Source of the DNA: Achromobacter deleyi
Lineage (GTDB): Bacteria > Pseudomonadota > Gammaproteobacteria > Burkholderiales > Burkholderiaceae_B
Reading direction: 5' to 3'
NCBI RefSeq assembly: GCF_902859705.1
Contig: NZ_CADIJO010000038.1
Span: forward strand, 1 to 47,629
DNA length: 47,629 nucleotides
Below the pieces are notes generated by a model that was given only the letters and a program-made list of their open reading frames with translations, made no database searches and was not told where the DNA came from. Numbering within the stretch: the first letter of the stretch is position 1; the number at the start of each line of letters is the position of its first letter. Positions 8,905 through 17,331 of this stretch are shown here, in pieces. Position numbers and translations under genes: made by a program.

Positions 8905-9297
8905 TCAGGCGTGCTGATGGCGATATTCCTGCGTCTTGCCGCCGTAGCCATATGCCGCCGCGCGAGCATCGATCACATGCACGTACGAGCATTCATGCAG
9001 CTCGCCCAGGATCTCTCGGAATGCCGCGTAGATCTCCTGGATGAAGCGTGCCTTTTCGGCCTTGGTGTTGGTTTCGTCCGTGACGCTGATGTCCAGGTGA
9101 AAGGCGTTCTTGCCGACTTCGGACAGAGGCTTTGCGCCGATGAACCACAGGTCATGCGGGATGTGCTGCAAGGTGATGGCGATGACCGGCAGCTTCTTGC
9201 CCAGGACGGTCTGGGTCAGGCCGGCGACGGCATCGACGATGCGGCGGTTTACGTGGGCATCGGATTGGCCGGAAACATGGATGACGATGTGAGGCAT
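8905..9297 (-). CDS. Tautomerase-superfamily protein
   Basis: A 130-residue protein of the 4-oxalocrotonate tautomerase/MIF fold. Translation from the ATG at 9297 gives MPHIVIHVSG, which puts a proline right after the initiator Met. In this superfamily Pro1 is the catalytic base, and that decides the start over an upstream in-frame ATG at 9351 (18 residues further). A GGAG ribosome site lies about 9 bases before the chosen ATG. Two beta-alpha-beta units can be made out: HIVIHVSGQSDAHVNRRIVDAV at the start, and AFHLDISVTDETN plus a helix in the second half. The substrate is unknown. It is divergent from a LysR-type regulator with 107 bases between them, so regulation by that protein is likely. 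Confidence 0.8.
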   Translation of the reverse strand: MPHIVIHVSGQSDAHVNRRIVDAVAGLTQTVLGKKLPVIAITLQHIPHDLWFIGAKPLSEVGKNAFHLDISVTDETNTKAEKARFIQEIYAAFREILGELHECSYVHVIDARAAAYGYGGKTQEYRHQHA

Positions 9298-9365
9298 GGA
9301 AGGCTCCAGGGGGTGATGGGTATGAAGCCAGTGTAGGAAGCCGATTGACATCGGAAAAGCGGGAA

Positions 9366-9390
9366 TTTACGATTTCATCCATCGAATAAA
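9366..9390. promoter_or_regulatory. Candidate LysR operator between tautomerase and LysR gene
   Basis: TTTACGAT (9366-9373) and ATCGAATAAA (9381-9390) form an imperfect inverted repeat (CGAT-N7-ATCG core, TTTA/TAAA flanks) in the AT-rich part of the divergent intergenic region, 15 bases before the regulator's ATG. Position and symmetry fit autoregulation by a LysR-type protein. Confidence 0.35.
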
Positions 9391-9404
9391 CCGTTGGATA
9401 GACC

Positions 9405-10265
9405 ATGTCTGGTTTCGACCTGGACCAGTTGCGTACGCTGGTCGCCGTGCTGGATGCGGGCAGCCTGACGGCGGCGGCGCCCAAGGTGTTCCTGTCGCAA
9501 TCGTCGGTGAGCGAGCAGATGCGCAAGCTGGAGGAACGCGCGGGGCAGGCGCTGCTGATCCGTGGCAAGTCGGGCGTGTCCGCCACGCCGGCCGGTGAGC
9601 GGCTGCTGACGCATGCGCGCGCGATCCTGGCGCTGAGCGAAGAGGCCTATCGCGACCTGCGCGGCGTCGCGTTGCAGGGCGAGCTGCGCCTGTGCATCAC
9701 CGACTACTTTCGCCCGGGTGATGTGGCGGGCATGCTGCGGCGCTTGAACGAACAGTATCCGCAGGTGCGCATGCACGTCACCATCATGAAAAGCGGCGCG
9801 ATCGAAGCGGCCTATGAGCGCGGCGAGATCGACGTGGGTATCTCGATGGTCATCCTGGAACGCGGCGCAGGCAAAGGCCGCCCGCAAGGGCCGGTGCTGC
9901 GGCGCGAGTCGCTCTTGTGGATGGCGGCGGATGGCGCCCAGGCAACGCGCGGGGCGTTGCCGCTGTTGGCGCTGCCGGAAACCTGCGCGCTGCGCCAATA
10001 TGCCGAGCGCCTGCTGTCGCGGCGCAGCGTGCCGTATGCGGTGGCGCACGTGGCGTCTGGCGTGGCGGGCCTGCAACTGGCGATTGCGGCGGGGCTGGGC
10101 GTGGCCTGCCTGAACGAGTCGGCGTTGGCGCCAGGCATCACCCGCGCGCAGTGGCCAGGCTTGCCGCCGCTGCCCGAGGTTGAATTCCGCCTGCTGCCGC
10201 CACGGCCGGGCGAAGACCGTTTCATCGAGCTGGCGCGCGAGGCCATCGTGCGGGCGATGCGCTGA
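9405..10265 (+). CDS. LysR-family transcriptional regulator
   Basis: A 286-residue regulator with the LysR winged helix-turn-helix at about 5-64 (DLDQLRTLVAVLDAGSLTAAA... SQSSVSEQMRKLEER) and a periplasmic-binding-like effector domain from about 90 to 285. The helix-turn-helix is fully conserved in character. The gene is divergent from the tautomerase at 8905-9297, the usual arrangement for a LysR protein and its target. The effector is not predictable from sequence. It ends 6 bases before the stop of the next, convergent, LysR gene, so the two regulator genes face each other tail to tail with almost no space for a terminator. Confidence 0.9.
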   Translation: MSGFDLDQLRTLVAVLDAGSLTAAAPKVFLSQSSVSEQMRKLEERAGQALLIRGKSGVSATPAGERLLTHARAILALSEEAYRDLRGVALQGELRLCITDYFRPGDVAGMLRRLNEQYPQVRMHVTIMKSGAIEAAYERGEIDVGISMVILERGAGKGRPQGPVLRRESLLWMAADGAQATRGALPLLALPETCALRQYAERLLSRRSVPYAVAHVASGVAGLQLAIAAGLGVACLNESALAPGITRAQWPGLPPLPEVEFRLLPPRPGEDRFIELAREAIVRAMR

Positions 10266-10271
10266 TATCGG

Positions 10272-11207
10272 CTAGGGGCGGGGCGCCGCCATCAGCCAGT
10301 CCAGGAACTCCCGGCCGGGCCCGTCTTCGCGCACGACGGCGCCGATGGGCTGGAAGGCGCCAGGCGAATCGATCCGTATGCGCTGGAAGTGGCCATGGCG
10401 CAGGTACCAGTCGGCCAGCGTCAGCGGCACCATGGCCAGCGCTTGCTGCGCCTGCATCACGGCGATCAGCAGGGGCATCGGCGGCGCGGCGCTGGCCAGC
10501 CGGCACAGTCGGGGAACGATGCCGGCGCGCTCGAAAAAGGCGCTGAAGACGGCGTGGATCGCCAGCTCGGGGCGTGGTTCGATCCACAACTGCGAGGCGA
10601 CCTGGGCGAGGGTGGGCGGGGTAGGGCCGGTCAGCAGCGGATGGCCTTCGGTGCCGACGATGACGGCCGCGTCCTGCTGCAACGGCACGAATTCCAGGCC
10701 GGCGGGCATGGCTTCCGGGCGCCGGCACAGCAGCATGTCCAGGTTGCCCGCCGCCGCCAGTGGCAGCAGTTGTTCGCGACTGCCTTCCTGGACTTCCACG
10801 TGCAGGTTGGGGTGGGCCAGCATGTAGGCCGGCAGGCGCTCGGCCAGCAGGCCGCCGTTGGCCGCGGGAATGGCGCCCAGGCGCAGGCTGCCCGCGGCGC
10901 CGTCGCGCAGCGCCGCAACCGAATTGGTCGAGGCCCGCAGCGTGGTGAGCATGCCGCGTGCACATTCCGCCATCAACTGTCCGCTACGGGTAGTGCGCAT
11001 GCCGCGGGCGTGGCGTTCGAACAGGCTGACGCCCAGCAGGGCTTCGATATCGGCCAGGGCATGGGTGGCGGCGGGTTGGCTCATGCCGATCTGGGCCGCG
11101 GCCTGCTGCACGCTGCCCAGGTCGGCCACGCCCGCCAGCAGTTGCAGGTGGCGCAGGCGGCCCTTGGCCAGGAGGCGGGACAGCAGGGTGGCGGGAGCGA
11201 CGTCCAT
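10272..11207 (-). CDS. LysR-family transcriptional regulator of the Bug/AbgB-like operon
   Basis: A 311-residue LysR-type regulator. The DNA-binding region is at about 15-75 (LRHLQLLAGVADLGSVQQAAAQIGMSQPAATHALADIE), and the effector domain runs from about 100 to 305. The spacing LRHLQLL...GSVQQAA resembles the GbpR/CbpR subgroup of LysR proteins. It is divergent from the operon of a Bug binding protein and an AbgB-like hydrolase at 11335-13804 and probably controls it. The first codon, ATG at 11207, follows a GC-rich stretch and then the AT-rich promoter region. An effector related to the hydrolase substrate is inferred only from context. Confidence 0.9.
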   Translation of the reverse strand: MDVAPATLLSRLLAKGRLRHLQLLAGVADLGSVQQAAAQIGMSQPAATHALADIEALLGVSLFERHARGMRTTRSGQLMAECARGMLTTLRASTNSVAALRDGAAGSLRLGAIPAANGGLLAERLPAYMLAHPNLHVEVQEGSREQLLPLAAAGNLDMLLCRRPEAMPAGLEFVPLQQDAAVIVGTEGHPLLTGPTPPTLAQVASQLWIEPRPELAIHAVFSAFFERAGIVPRLCRLASAAPPMPLLIAVMQAQQALAMVPLTLADWYLRHGHFQRIRIDSPGAFQPIGAVVREDGPGREFLDWLMAAPRP

Positions 11208-11231
11208 GGCAGGGGCAGGGGTGTTTTAGCT

Positions 11232-11274
11232 ATTCAAATTTCGAATATATCGACGCATTAATGTATTTGAAATA
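11232..11274. promoter_or_regulatory. Divergent promoter/operator of the LysR and Bug-AbgB operon
   Basis: ATTC-N7-GAAT (11232-11246) is a classic T-N11-A LysR box. A second palindrome, TATTTGAAATA (11264-11274), lies 17 bases away, which gives the two-site arrangement common for LysR regulators. TTGAAA (11267-11272) and CAGAAT (11290-11295), 17 bases apart, could be the -35/-10 of the Bug gene, so the second site would touch its -35. Confidence 0.5.
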
Positions 11275-11334
11275 AGGATATGCCCTGCCCAGAATGACGC
11301 TTTTCACGTGATCACGCCCAGGAGGGGCTGTTCC

Positions 11335-12318
11335 ATGACGTTCCGCCTATTGCATGCTGTCGTCTGTGCCGTCGCCGCCGGCGTTTCTGCCGGGGCCCTG
11401 GCAGCGGGCGCCTATCCCACCCAGCCGGTGCGCCTGATCGTGCCATTTGCCCCCGGCGGCTCGACCGATGTGCTGGCGCGAGCGGTGGCCGACGGGCTGC
11501 GCAAGGAACTGGGCCAGAGCGTGGTGGTGGAAAACCGCGCCGGCGCAGGCGGGCTGATCGGCACCGAGGCCGTGGCGCGGGCCGAGCCGGATGGCTACAC
11601 CCTGGGCATGGCTACGGTCAGCACGATGGCCGTGAACCCGCTGCTGTACGGCACCAGGCGGGTGGATCCGGCGACCCAGCTGACGCCGGTGGGCGCGGTG
11701 GCGACCGTGCCGGTGGTGTGGATGGTGAACCCGGCGTTTCCGGCGAATGATTTCGCGCAATTCCTGGCCGAACTGCGGGCCCATCCGGGCAAGTATTCGT
11801 TTGGATCGCCCGGCGTCGGTTCGTTGGGCCATTTGAATCTGGCCGCCATGAATGCCGACCTGAAGGTTGAGGTGCTGCACGTGCCTTATCGCGGCATGGG
11901 GCCGGCACTGACGGCGGCCGTGGGCGGCGAGGTGCAGGTGCAGCAGGACCAGTACGCCTCGGCCCAGTCGCTGATCAAGGCGGGCAAGCTGCGCCCGATC
12001 GCCGTGTCGGCGCCCACGCGGCTGGCCGGCCTGCCGCAATTGCCGACGCTGGCCGAATTGGGTTATCCGCAATTGAACGCGCTGGGTCAGACTTGGTTTG
12101 GCCTGGTCGCGCCGGCCGGCACGCCGGATGCGGTGGTGCAGGCCGTCAATGGCGCGGCGCAGCGTGCGCTGGCGGACCCGGCGCTGGTGCAGCGCCTGGC
12201 GGGCCTGGGCGCCGAGCCGCTGACCGGCACGCCGCAGGCCTTTGGCGAACGCATTGCGCAGACGCTGGCCGCCAACCGAAAAATCATTGAAACTGCCGGC
12301 ATCAAGCTGGACGAGTAA
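11335..12318 (+). CDS. Bug/TctC-family periplasmic binding protein
   Basis: A 327-residue solute-binding protein of the tripartite tricarboxylate transporter type. The start is ATG 11335, behind AGGAGGGG (11320-11327); a GTG at 11308 has no such site. The first 25 residues are a signal peptide ending SAGALA-AG. Hallmarks of Bug proteins follow: YPTQPVRLIVPFAPGGSTDVLAR, VENRAGAGGLIGTEAVARAEPDGYTL and VPYRGMGPALTA. These proteins bind carboxylates and amino acids through a carboxylate pincer. No TctA/TctB membrane genes lie nearby, so this is an orphan receptor, common in Bordetella and Achromobacter. It is first in an operon with an AbgB-like hydrolase, so the ligand may be the hydrolase substrate (inference). 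Confidence 0.92.
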   Translation: MTFRLLHAVVCAVAAGVSAGALAAGAYPTQPVRLIVPFAPGGSTDVLARAVADGLRKELGQSVVVENRAGAGGLIGTEAVARAEPDGYTLGMATVSTMAVNPLLYGTRRVDPATQLTPVGAVATVPVVWMVNPAFPANDFAQFLAELRAHPGKYSFGSPGVGSLGHLNLAAMNADLKVEVLHVPYRGMGPALTAAVGGEVQVQQDQYASAQSLIKAGKLRPIAVSAPTRLAGLPQLPTLAELGYPQLNALGQTWFGLVAPAGTPDAVVQAVNGAAQRALADPALVQRLAGLGAEPLTGTPQAFGERIAQTLAANRKIIETAGIKLDE

Positions 12319-12330
12319 ACGGTTTTACGC

Positions 12331-12348
12331 CCCCCGCGAAAGCGGGGG
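12331..12348 (+). other. Intercistronic hairpin with GAAA tetraloop
   Basis: CCCCCGC (12331-12337) and GCGGGGG (12342-12348) pair perfectly around a GAAA loop. It lies between the Bug gene stop and the hydrolase ribosome site and has no T run. Such hairpins often protect the upstream message, giving more binding protein than enzyme. Confidence 0.6.
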
Positions 12349-12379
12349 TAGACCCTATAGACCCGCCACTGGAGACGCG

Positions 12380-13804
12380 ATGGGAGCCATCGACAAACTT
12401 GCGCCGTTCATCGACGCGCGCAGCGAACGCTATGCGGAACTGAGCGACCGCATCTGGAGCCTGGCCGAACTGCGCTACGACGAGCACAAATCGGCCGAAC
12501 TGCACATTGCCATGCTGCAAGACGCGGGCTTTCGCGTCACCCGCGACGCGGCCGGCATTCCCACGGCCTTCGTGGCCGAGGCGGGCAGCGGCGGCCCGGT
12601 AATCGGCATTCTGGGTGAATACGACGCCCTGTCGGGGCTGAGCCAGGAAAGTGGCGCCTTCGCCTGCCAGCCGTCGCCGGAAACGCCCAACGGCAACGGC
12701 CACGGCTGCGGCCACCATCTGCTGGGCACGGCCGCGCATTTCGCCGCGGTGGCGGTCAAGGAATTCCTGCAGGACAACGGCTTGCCCGGCACCATCCGCT
12801 TCTATGGCTGTCCGGCCGAAGAGGGCGGCTCGGGCAAGACCTTCATGGCGCGCGCCGGGCTGTTCGATGACCTGGATGCGGCGCTGACCTGGCACCCGGC
12901 CTCGCACACAGGCATTTTTCACCAGTCTTCCCTGGCCAATATCCAGGCCTATTTCCGCTTTCGCGGCGTGGCAGCGCATGCGGCCAACTCGCCGCATCTG
13001 GGCCGCAGCGCGCTGGACGCGGTGGAACTGATGAACGTGGGCGTGAACTACCTGCGCGAGCACATGGTGCCCGATGCGCGGGTGCATTACGCGGTGACCA
13101 ACAGCGGCGGCATTTCGCCCAACGTGGTGCAGGCCCGCGCCGAGGTGCTGTACCTGGTGCGCGCGCCCATCAATTCGCAGGCGGCCGAGCTGTACGAGCG
13201 CGTCAAGAACGTGGCTCGCGGGGCGGCGCTGATGACCGGCTGCGAGCTGGAAATCGTGTTCGACAAGGCCTGCTCGAACTACATCCCCAATGGGGTGTTG
13301 AACGAGGTCATGTACGCCAATATGCAGGCGCTGCAGGGGCCGTCCTACACGGAAGGCGAACAGCAGGCCGCACGCCGGATGTGGGATGCGATTTCCCCCG
13401 ACGATATCGACAATGCGGGCAAGAACCTGGGCGCGGTGCTGCGCAACCCGACGCCGCTGTTCAGCGGCGTGGCGCCCTTTGAGCCGGGCAAGACCGAGAT
13501 CAGCTACGGTTCGACCGACGTCGGCGACGTCAGCTGGGTCACGCCCACGGCGCAGTGCTGGGGCGCCTGCTATGCCTACGGCACGCCGTTCCATTCGTGG
13601 CAGATGGTGGCGCAGGGCAAGCTGTCGCTGGCCCACAAGGGCATGGTGCACGCCGCGAAGATCATCGCTGCGACCGCCGCGGACCTGTACCGCCAGCCCG
13701 AGACGCTGGCGCGCGCCAAGCAAGAGCTGCTGGACATGCGCCGCGGCCAGCCTTACGTCTGCCCGATTCCGGCGGACGTGCTGCCGTCTTTCATGCGCAA
13801 GTAG
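12380..13804 (+). CDS. AbgB-like M20 metallo-amidohydrolase
   Basis: A 474-residue zinc-type M20 hydrolase. It strongly resembles E. coli AbgB, the large subunit of p-aminobenzoyl-glutamate hydrolase, across its length. Shared features are GEYDALSGLSQ, NGHGCGHHLLGTAAHFAA (metal ligands), FYGCPAEEGGSGKTFM with the catalytic Glu pair, and HAANSPHLGRSALDAVELM in the lid domain. ATG 12380 follows GGAG (12371-12374), while the frame is open further upstream over the end of the Bug gene. AbgB in E. coli works with AbgA, and no AbgA is seen here, so it may be a homomeric amidohydrolase with a related substrate. It is cotranscribed with the binding protein and divergent from its LysR regulator. Confidence 0.88.
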   Translation: MGAIDKLAPFIDARSERYAELSDRIWSLAELRYDEHKSAELHIAMLQDAGFRVTRDAAGIPTAFVAEAGSGGPVIGILGEYDALSGLSQESGAFACQPSPETPNGNGHGCGHHLLGTAAHFAAVAVKEFLQDNGLPGTIRFYGCPAEEGGSGKTFMARAGLFDDLDAALTWHPASHTGIFHQSSLANIQAYFRFRGVAAHAANSPHLGRSALDAVELMNVGVNYLREHMVPDARVHYAVTNSGGISPNVVQARAEVLYLVRAPINSQAAELYERVKNVARGAALMTGCELEIVFDKACSNYIPNGVLNEVMYANMQALQGPSYTEGEQQAARRMWDAISPDDIDNAGKNLGAVLRNPTPLFSGVAPFEPGKTEISYGSTDVGDVSWVTPTAQCWGACYAYGTPFHSWQMVAQGKLSLAHKGMVHAAKIIAATAADLYRQPETLARAKQELLDMRRGQPYVCPIPADVLPSFMRK

Positions 13805-13812
13805 GGCAGGAC

Positions 13813-13852
13813 GGCGGCCCCGCCTGGGGCCGCCGGGGCTTTGGCCCCGTTT
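13813..13852 (+). terminator. Double hairpin after the AbgB-like gene
   Basis: GGCGGCCCC (13813-13821) pairs with GGGGCCGCC (13826-13834). A second stem, GGGGC (13835-13839) with GCCCC (13844-13848), is followed only by GTTT. It lies between two convergent genes and is a likely but weak intrinsic terminator. Confidence 0.5.
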
Positions 13853-13856
13853 CCTG

Positions 13857-14555
13857 TCAGGCCGGCAGCGACGGCGCGTATTGCGCGTCGGAGTTGACCT
13901 TCTGGTGGAATTCGACCACCTTGCGCACGACTTTGCGGGGATCGTCTTCGATGATGAAAAGATCCAGGTCGTGCGCGCCGATCATGCCATTGGCCAGCAC
14001 CTGGCCGCCCAGCCATTCGACCAGGCCCGACCAGTATTCGCTGCCCACCAGCACGATGGGCGCGGGCGGGACCTTGCCGGTCTGGATCAGCGTCAACGCT
14101 TCGAAGAGCTCGTCCAGGGTGCCGAAGCCGCCCGGCATCGCCACGTAGGCGAAGCTGTGCATGAAGAAGGTGGCTTTGCGCGAAAAGAAATATTCGAACG
14201 ACAGGCTTATAGTCTGGTATTCGTTGTTGTGCGCTTCGTGCGGCAGGCTGATGTTCAGCCCGATGCTGGTGCCGCCGGTTTCGAAAGCGCCCTTGTTGGC
14301 CGCTTCCATGATGCCGGGGCCGCCGCCCGCGATGACCGCGAAACCCGCCTCGGCCAGGGCGGCCGAAATCGCGACGGTGGTTTCGTAGTGCGGCGAGTTG
14401 CGGCTGACGCGCGCACTGCCAAAGACGCTGACTGCGGGCCCGATATGGGCGAGCTTGTCTGCCGCCGTCCGTATCTCTGACATAATCAGCGGAATTTGCT
14501 TGTTGGCGGGCGTTTCCGCCGTCGTTGCCGCCGTATTTGCCGCAGTTGTTGCCAT
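13857..14555 (-). CDS. LOG-family (TIGR00730) Rossmann-fold protein
   Basis: About 232 residues. The core is the LOG/lysine decarboxylase-like fold, with GGGPGIMEAANKGA (nucleotide/phosphoribose loop) and PGGFGTLDELFEA (the PGGxGTxxE motif with catalytic Glu). Characterised LOG proteins release the base from cytokinin riboside or AMP 5'-monophosphates. Many bacterial members act on AMP-like nucleotides, so the true role here is unknown. The start is uncertain: ATG 14573 would overlap the ATG of polA, ATG 14555 has AAAGG before it and is my choice, and ATG 14483 (MSEIRTA) would remove an Ala/Thr-rich leader that looks non-conserved. It is divergent from polA, and the two must share a very short promoter region, or the later start is real. 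Confidence 0.85.
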   Translation of the reverse strand: MATTAANTAATTAETPANKQIPLIMSEIRTAADKLAHIGPAVSVFGSARVSRNSPHYETTVAISAALAEAGFAVIAGGGPGIMEAANKGAFETGGTSIGLNISLPHEAHNNEYQTISLSFEYFFSRKATFFMHSFAYVAMPGGFGTLDELFEALTLIQTGKVPPAPIVLVGSEYWSGLVEWLGGQVLANGMIGAHDLDLFIIEDDPRKVVRKVVEFHQKVNSDAQYAPSLPA

Positions 14556-14571
14556 ATCTGCCTTTGTAACC

Positions 14572-17289
14572 ATGAAAAAAACCCTATTGCTGGTCGACGG
14601 TTCAAGCTACCTGTACCGCGCTTTCCACGCTATGCCTGATTTGCGCAACGCGCAAGGCGAACCCACCGGGGCGCTGTACGGCGTGGTCAATATGCTGCGC
14701 AAGCTGGTAGCCGACTATAAGGCAGAGTATGCCGCATGTATTTTCGACGCGCGCGGCAAGACCTTCCGCGACGATCTGTACCCGGAATACAAGTCGCATC
14801 GCCCGCCCATGCCCGAAGACCTGGCGGCCCAGATCGAACCCATCCACCGCGCCGTGCGCGCGCTGGGCTGGCCGGTGCTGGCCATCGAAGGCGTCGAAGC
14901 CGACGACGTGATCGGCACGCTGGCCTGCCGCGCTGCCGAGCGCGACGTGCACACCATCGTGTCCACCGGCGACAAGGACCTGGCGCAGCTGGTCAACAGC
15001 CACGTCACGCTGGTCAACACCATGAGCGGCGAAGTGCTGGACGAAGCCGGCGTGGTCAACAAGTTCGGCGTGCCGCCGGACCGTATCGTGGACTACCTGA
15101 TGCTGGTCGGCGACACGGTCGACAACGTGCCGGGCGTGACCAAGGTGGGCCCCAAGACGGCCGCCAAATGGATCTCGGAATTCGGCTCGATCGACAAGCT
15201 GGTCGAAGGCGCCGAGGGCATCAAGGGCGTGGCGGGCAGCAACCTGCGCGAAGCCATTCCCAATTTCCCGCTGACGCGCGAGCTGCTCACCGTGAAATGC
15301 GATTGCGACCTGACCGGCCACGTGGACAGTGTCGACGACCTGACGCCGCGCGGCCGCGATGAAGCGACGTTGACCGAACTCTACGAACGCTATGGTTTCC
15401 GCACCTGGCTGCGCGACCTGACCGGCGATGCCGAGCGCGTGCCGGCGGGCGACGCCCGCGTGGCGGTCGAAGTGCCGGTCGCCCCCACGGAACTGGACTA
15501 CCAGATCATTGCCGACTGGCCCGCGTTCGATGCCTGGCTGGAAAAGCTGCAATCCGCCGAGCTGGTGGCGCTGGACACCGAGACCACCTCGCTGGACGAG
15601 ATGCAGGCCAGGCTGGTGGGCCTGTCGATGTCGGTGGCGCCGGGCGTGGCCTGCTACATCCCGGTGGCGCACCGCGGCCCGGACAACGCCACGCAATTGC
15701 CCAAGGCCGAAGTACTGGAACGCCTGCGCCCCTGGCTGCAGGACGCTTCGCGCGCCAAGCTGCTGCACCATGCCAAGTACGACGCACACGTATTCGCCAA
15801 CGAAGGCATCCGCCTGGCCGGCATCACCGACGACACGATGCTGCAGGCCTACGTGCTGGAATCGCATAACCGGGTCGGCCTGAACGACCTGGCGCAGCGT
15901 TACCTGGGCCGCAGCGGCGTGTCGTACGAAGACCTGTGCGGCAAGGGCGCCAAGCAGATCGGCTTTGACGAAGTGGCGGTGGACAAGGCCGGCCACTATG
16001 CGGCGGAAGACGCCGACTTCACGTTGCAACTGCACCAGGTGCTGCGCCCGCAGGTGGCCGCCGATGCCGGGCTGGAACGCATCTACCTGCTGGAAATGCA
16101 GGTGTCCGCCGTGCTGACCACCATCGAGCGCAACGGCGTCAAGGTGGACGCGGCCGAGCTGGGCCGCCAGAGCCACAAGCTGGGCCAGGAAATGCTGCAG
16201 CTCGAGCAAAAGGCCTACGAGCTGGCCGGGCAGCCGTTCAACCTGAATTCGCCCAAGCAACTGGGCGAGATCCTGTTCGGCCGCATGCAGTTGCCGGTGG
16301 TGCGCAAGACCGCGGGCGGCGCGCCGTCCACCGACGAGGAAGTGCTGAGCAAGCTGGCGCAGGACTACCCGCTGCCGCAGGTGCTGCTGGAATACCGCGG
16401 GCTGTCCAAGCTGAAGTCCACCTACACGGACAAGCTGCCGCGCATGATCAACCCCGATACGGGCCGCGTGCACACGCGCTATTCGCAGGCCGCGGTGATC
16501 ACCGGCCGCCTGGCCTCGTCCGATCCCAACCTGCAGAACATTCCCGTGCGCACCGAAGCCGGACGCCGGGTGCGCGAGGCCTTCATCGCCGAGCAAGGCC
16601 TGCTGCTGTCGGCCGACTATTCGCAGATCGAGCTGCGCATCATGGCGCACGTGTCGGACGACGCCAACCTGCAACGTGCGTTTGCGGCGGGCGAAGACAT
16701 CCACCGCGCCACCGCTTCGGAAGTGTTCGGCGTGTCATTGCAGGACGTCTCGTCCGAGCAGCGCCGCGCGGCCAAGGCCATCAACTTCGGCCTGATCTAC
16801 GGCATGGGGGTGTTCGGCCTGGCGTCCAACCTGGGCATCACGCGCGATGCCGCGCAGGCCTACATCGACCGTTACTTCGCCCGCTATCCCGGCGTGGCGA
16901 TGTATATGGAAAACACCCGCCGCGTGGCCCGCGAACAGGGCTACGTGGAAACCGTGTTCGGACGCCGCCTGCAGTTGCCGGAGATCCGGGGCGCCTCCGG
17001 GCCGCGCCGCCAGGGCGCCGAGCGTGCGGCGATCAACGCGCCCATGCAGGGCACCGCGGCCGACCTGATCAAGATGGCCATGGTGGCGGTGCAGGACTGG
17101 CTGGAAGCCGAAAAGCTGCAGACGCGCATGATCATGCAGGTGCACGATGAACTGGTGCTGGAAGCGCCGGACGCGGAACTGGAACTGGTCAAGGAAGCGC
17201 TGCCGCGCCTGATGTGCAATGTGGCCGAGCTGCGCGTGCCGCTGGTGGCCGAAGTGGGCGTAGGCAAGAACTGGGAACAGGCGCACTGA
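14572..17289 (+). CDS. polA: DNA polymerase I
   Basis: A 905-residue enzyme for Okazaki fragment processing and excision repair. It has all three activities by motif. The 5'-3' exonuclease domain is at about 1-290 (MKKTLLLVDGSSYLYRAFHAMP, STGDKDLAQLV, GDTVDNVPGV). The 3'-5' exonuclease is at about 320-510 with its acidic residues kept (ALDTETT, HHAKYDAHVF, YAAEDADFT). The polymerase domain has motif A SADYSQIELRIMAH, motif B RRAAKAINFGLIYGMG and motif C MQVHDELVLE. Proofreading residues are intact, unlike in some thermophiles. ATG 14572 gives the family-typical start. It stands alone, divergent from the LOG-family gene and followed by a GC hairpin. Confidence 0.97.
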   Translation: MKKTLLLVDGSSYLYRAFHAMPDLRNAQGEPTGALYGVVNMLRKLVADYKAEYAACIFDARGKTFRDDLYPEYKSHRPPMPEDLAAQIEPIHRAVRALGWPVLAIEGVEADDVIGTLACRAAERDVHTIVSTGDKDLAQLVNSHVTLVNTMSGEVLDEAGVVNKFGVPPDRIVDYLMLVGDTVDNVPGVTKVGPKTAAKWISEFGSIDKLVEGAEGIKGVAGSNLREAIPNFPLTRELLTVKCDCDLTGHVDSVDDLTPRGRDEATLTELYERYGFRTWLRDLTGDAERVPAGDARVAVEVPVAPTELDYQIIADWPAFDAWLEKLQSAELVALDTETTSLDEMQARLVGLSMSVAPGVACYIPVAHRGPDNATQLPKAEVLERLRPWLQDASRAKLLHHAKYDAHVFANEGIRLAGITDDTMLQAYVLESHNRVGLNDLAQRYLGRSGVSYEDLCGKGAKQIGFDEVAVDKAGHYAAEDADFTLQLHQVLRPQVAADAGLERIYLLEMQVSAVLTTIERNGVKVDAAELGRQSHKLGQEMLQLEQKAYELAGQPFNLNSPKQLGEILFGRMQLPVVRKTAGGAPSTDEEVLSKLAQDYPLPQVLLEYRGLSKLKSTYTDKLPRMINPDTGRVHTRYSQAAVITGRLASSDPNLQNIPVRTEAGRRVREAFIAEQGLLLSADYSQIELRIMAHVSDDANLQRAFAAGEDIHRATASEVFGVSLQDVSSEQRRAAKAINFGLIYGMGVFGLASNLGITRDAAQAYIDRYFARYPGVAMYMENTRRVAREQGYVETVFGRRLQLPEIRGASGPRRQGAERAAINAPMQGTAADLIKMAMVAVQDWLEAEKLQTRMIMQVHDELVLEAPDAELELVKEALPRLMCNVAELRVPLVAEVGVGKNWEQAH

Positions 17290-17294
17290 GCGCG

Positions 17295-17317
17295 GGGCCG
17301 CCGAGGGCGGCCCATTT
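17295..17317 (+). terminator. GC hairpin after polA, likely weak terminator
   Basis: GGGCCGCC (17295-17302) pairs with GGCGGCCC (17306-17313) around GAG, followed by ATTT. The stem is strong, but the T tract is short. Confidence 0.5.
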
Positions 17318-17331
17318 CCGCTTTTGCGGTT

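Noticed and set aside
14602..16704. Open minus-strand frame of 700 codons across polA
   Set aside because: Antisense shadow; the polA frame has all catalytic motifs.
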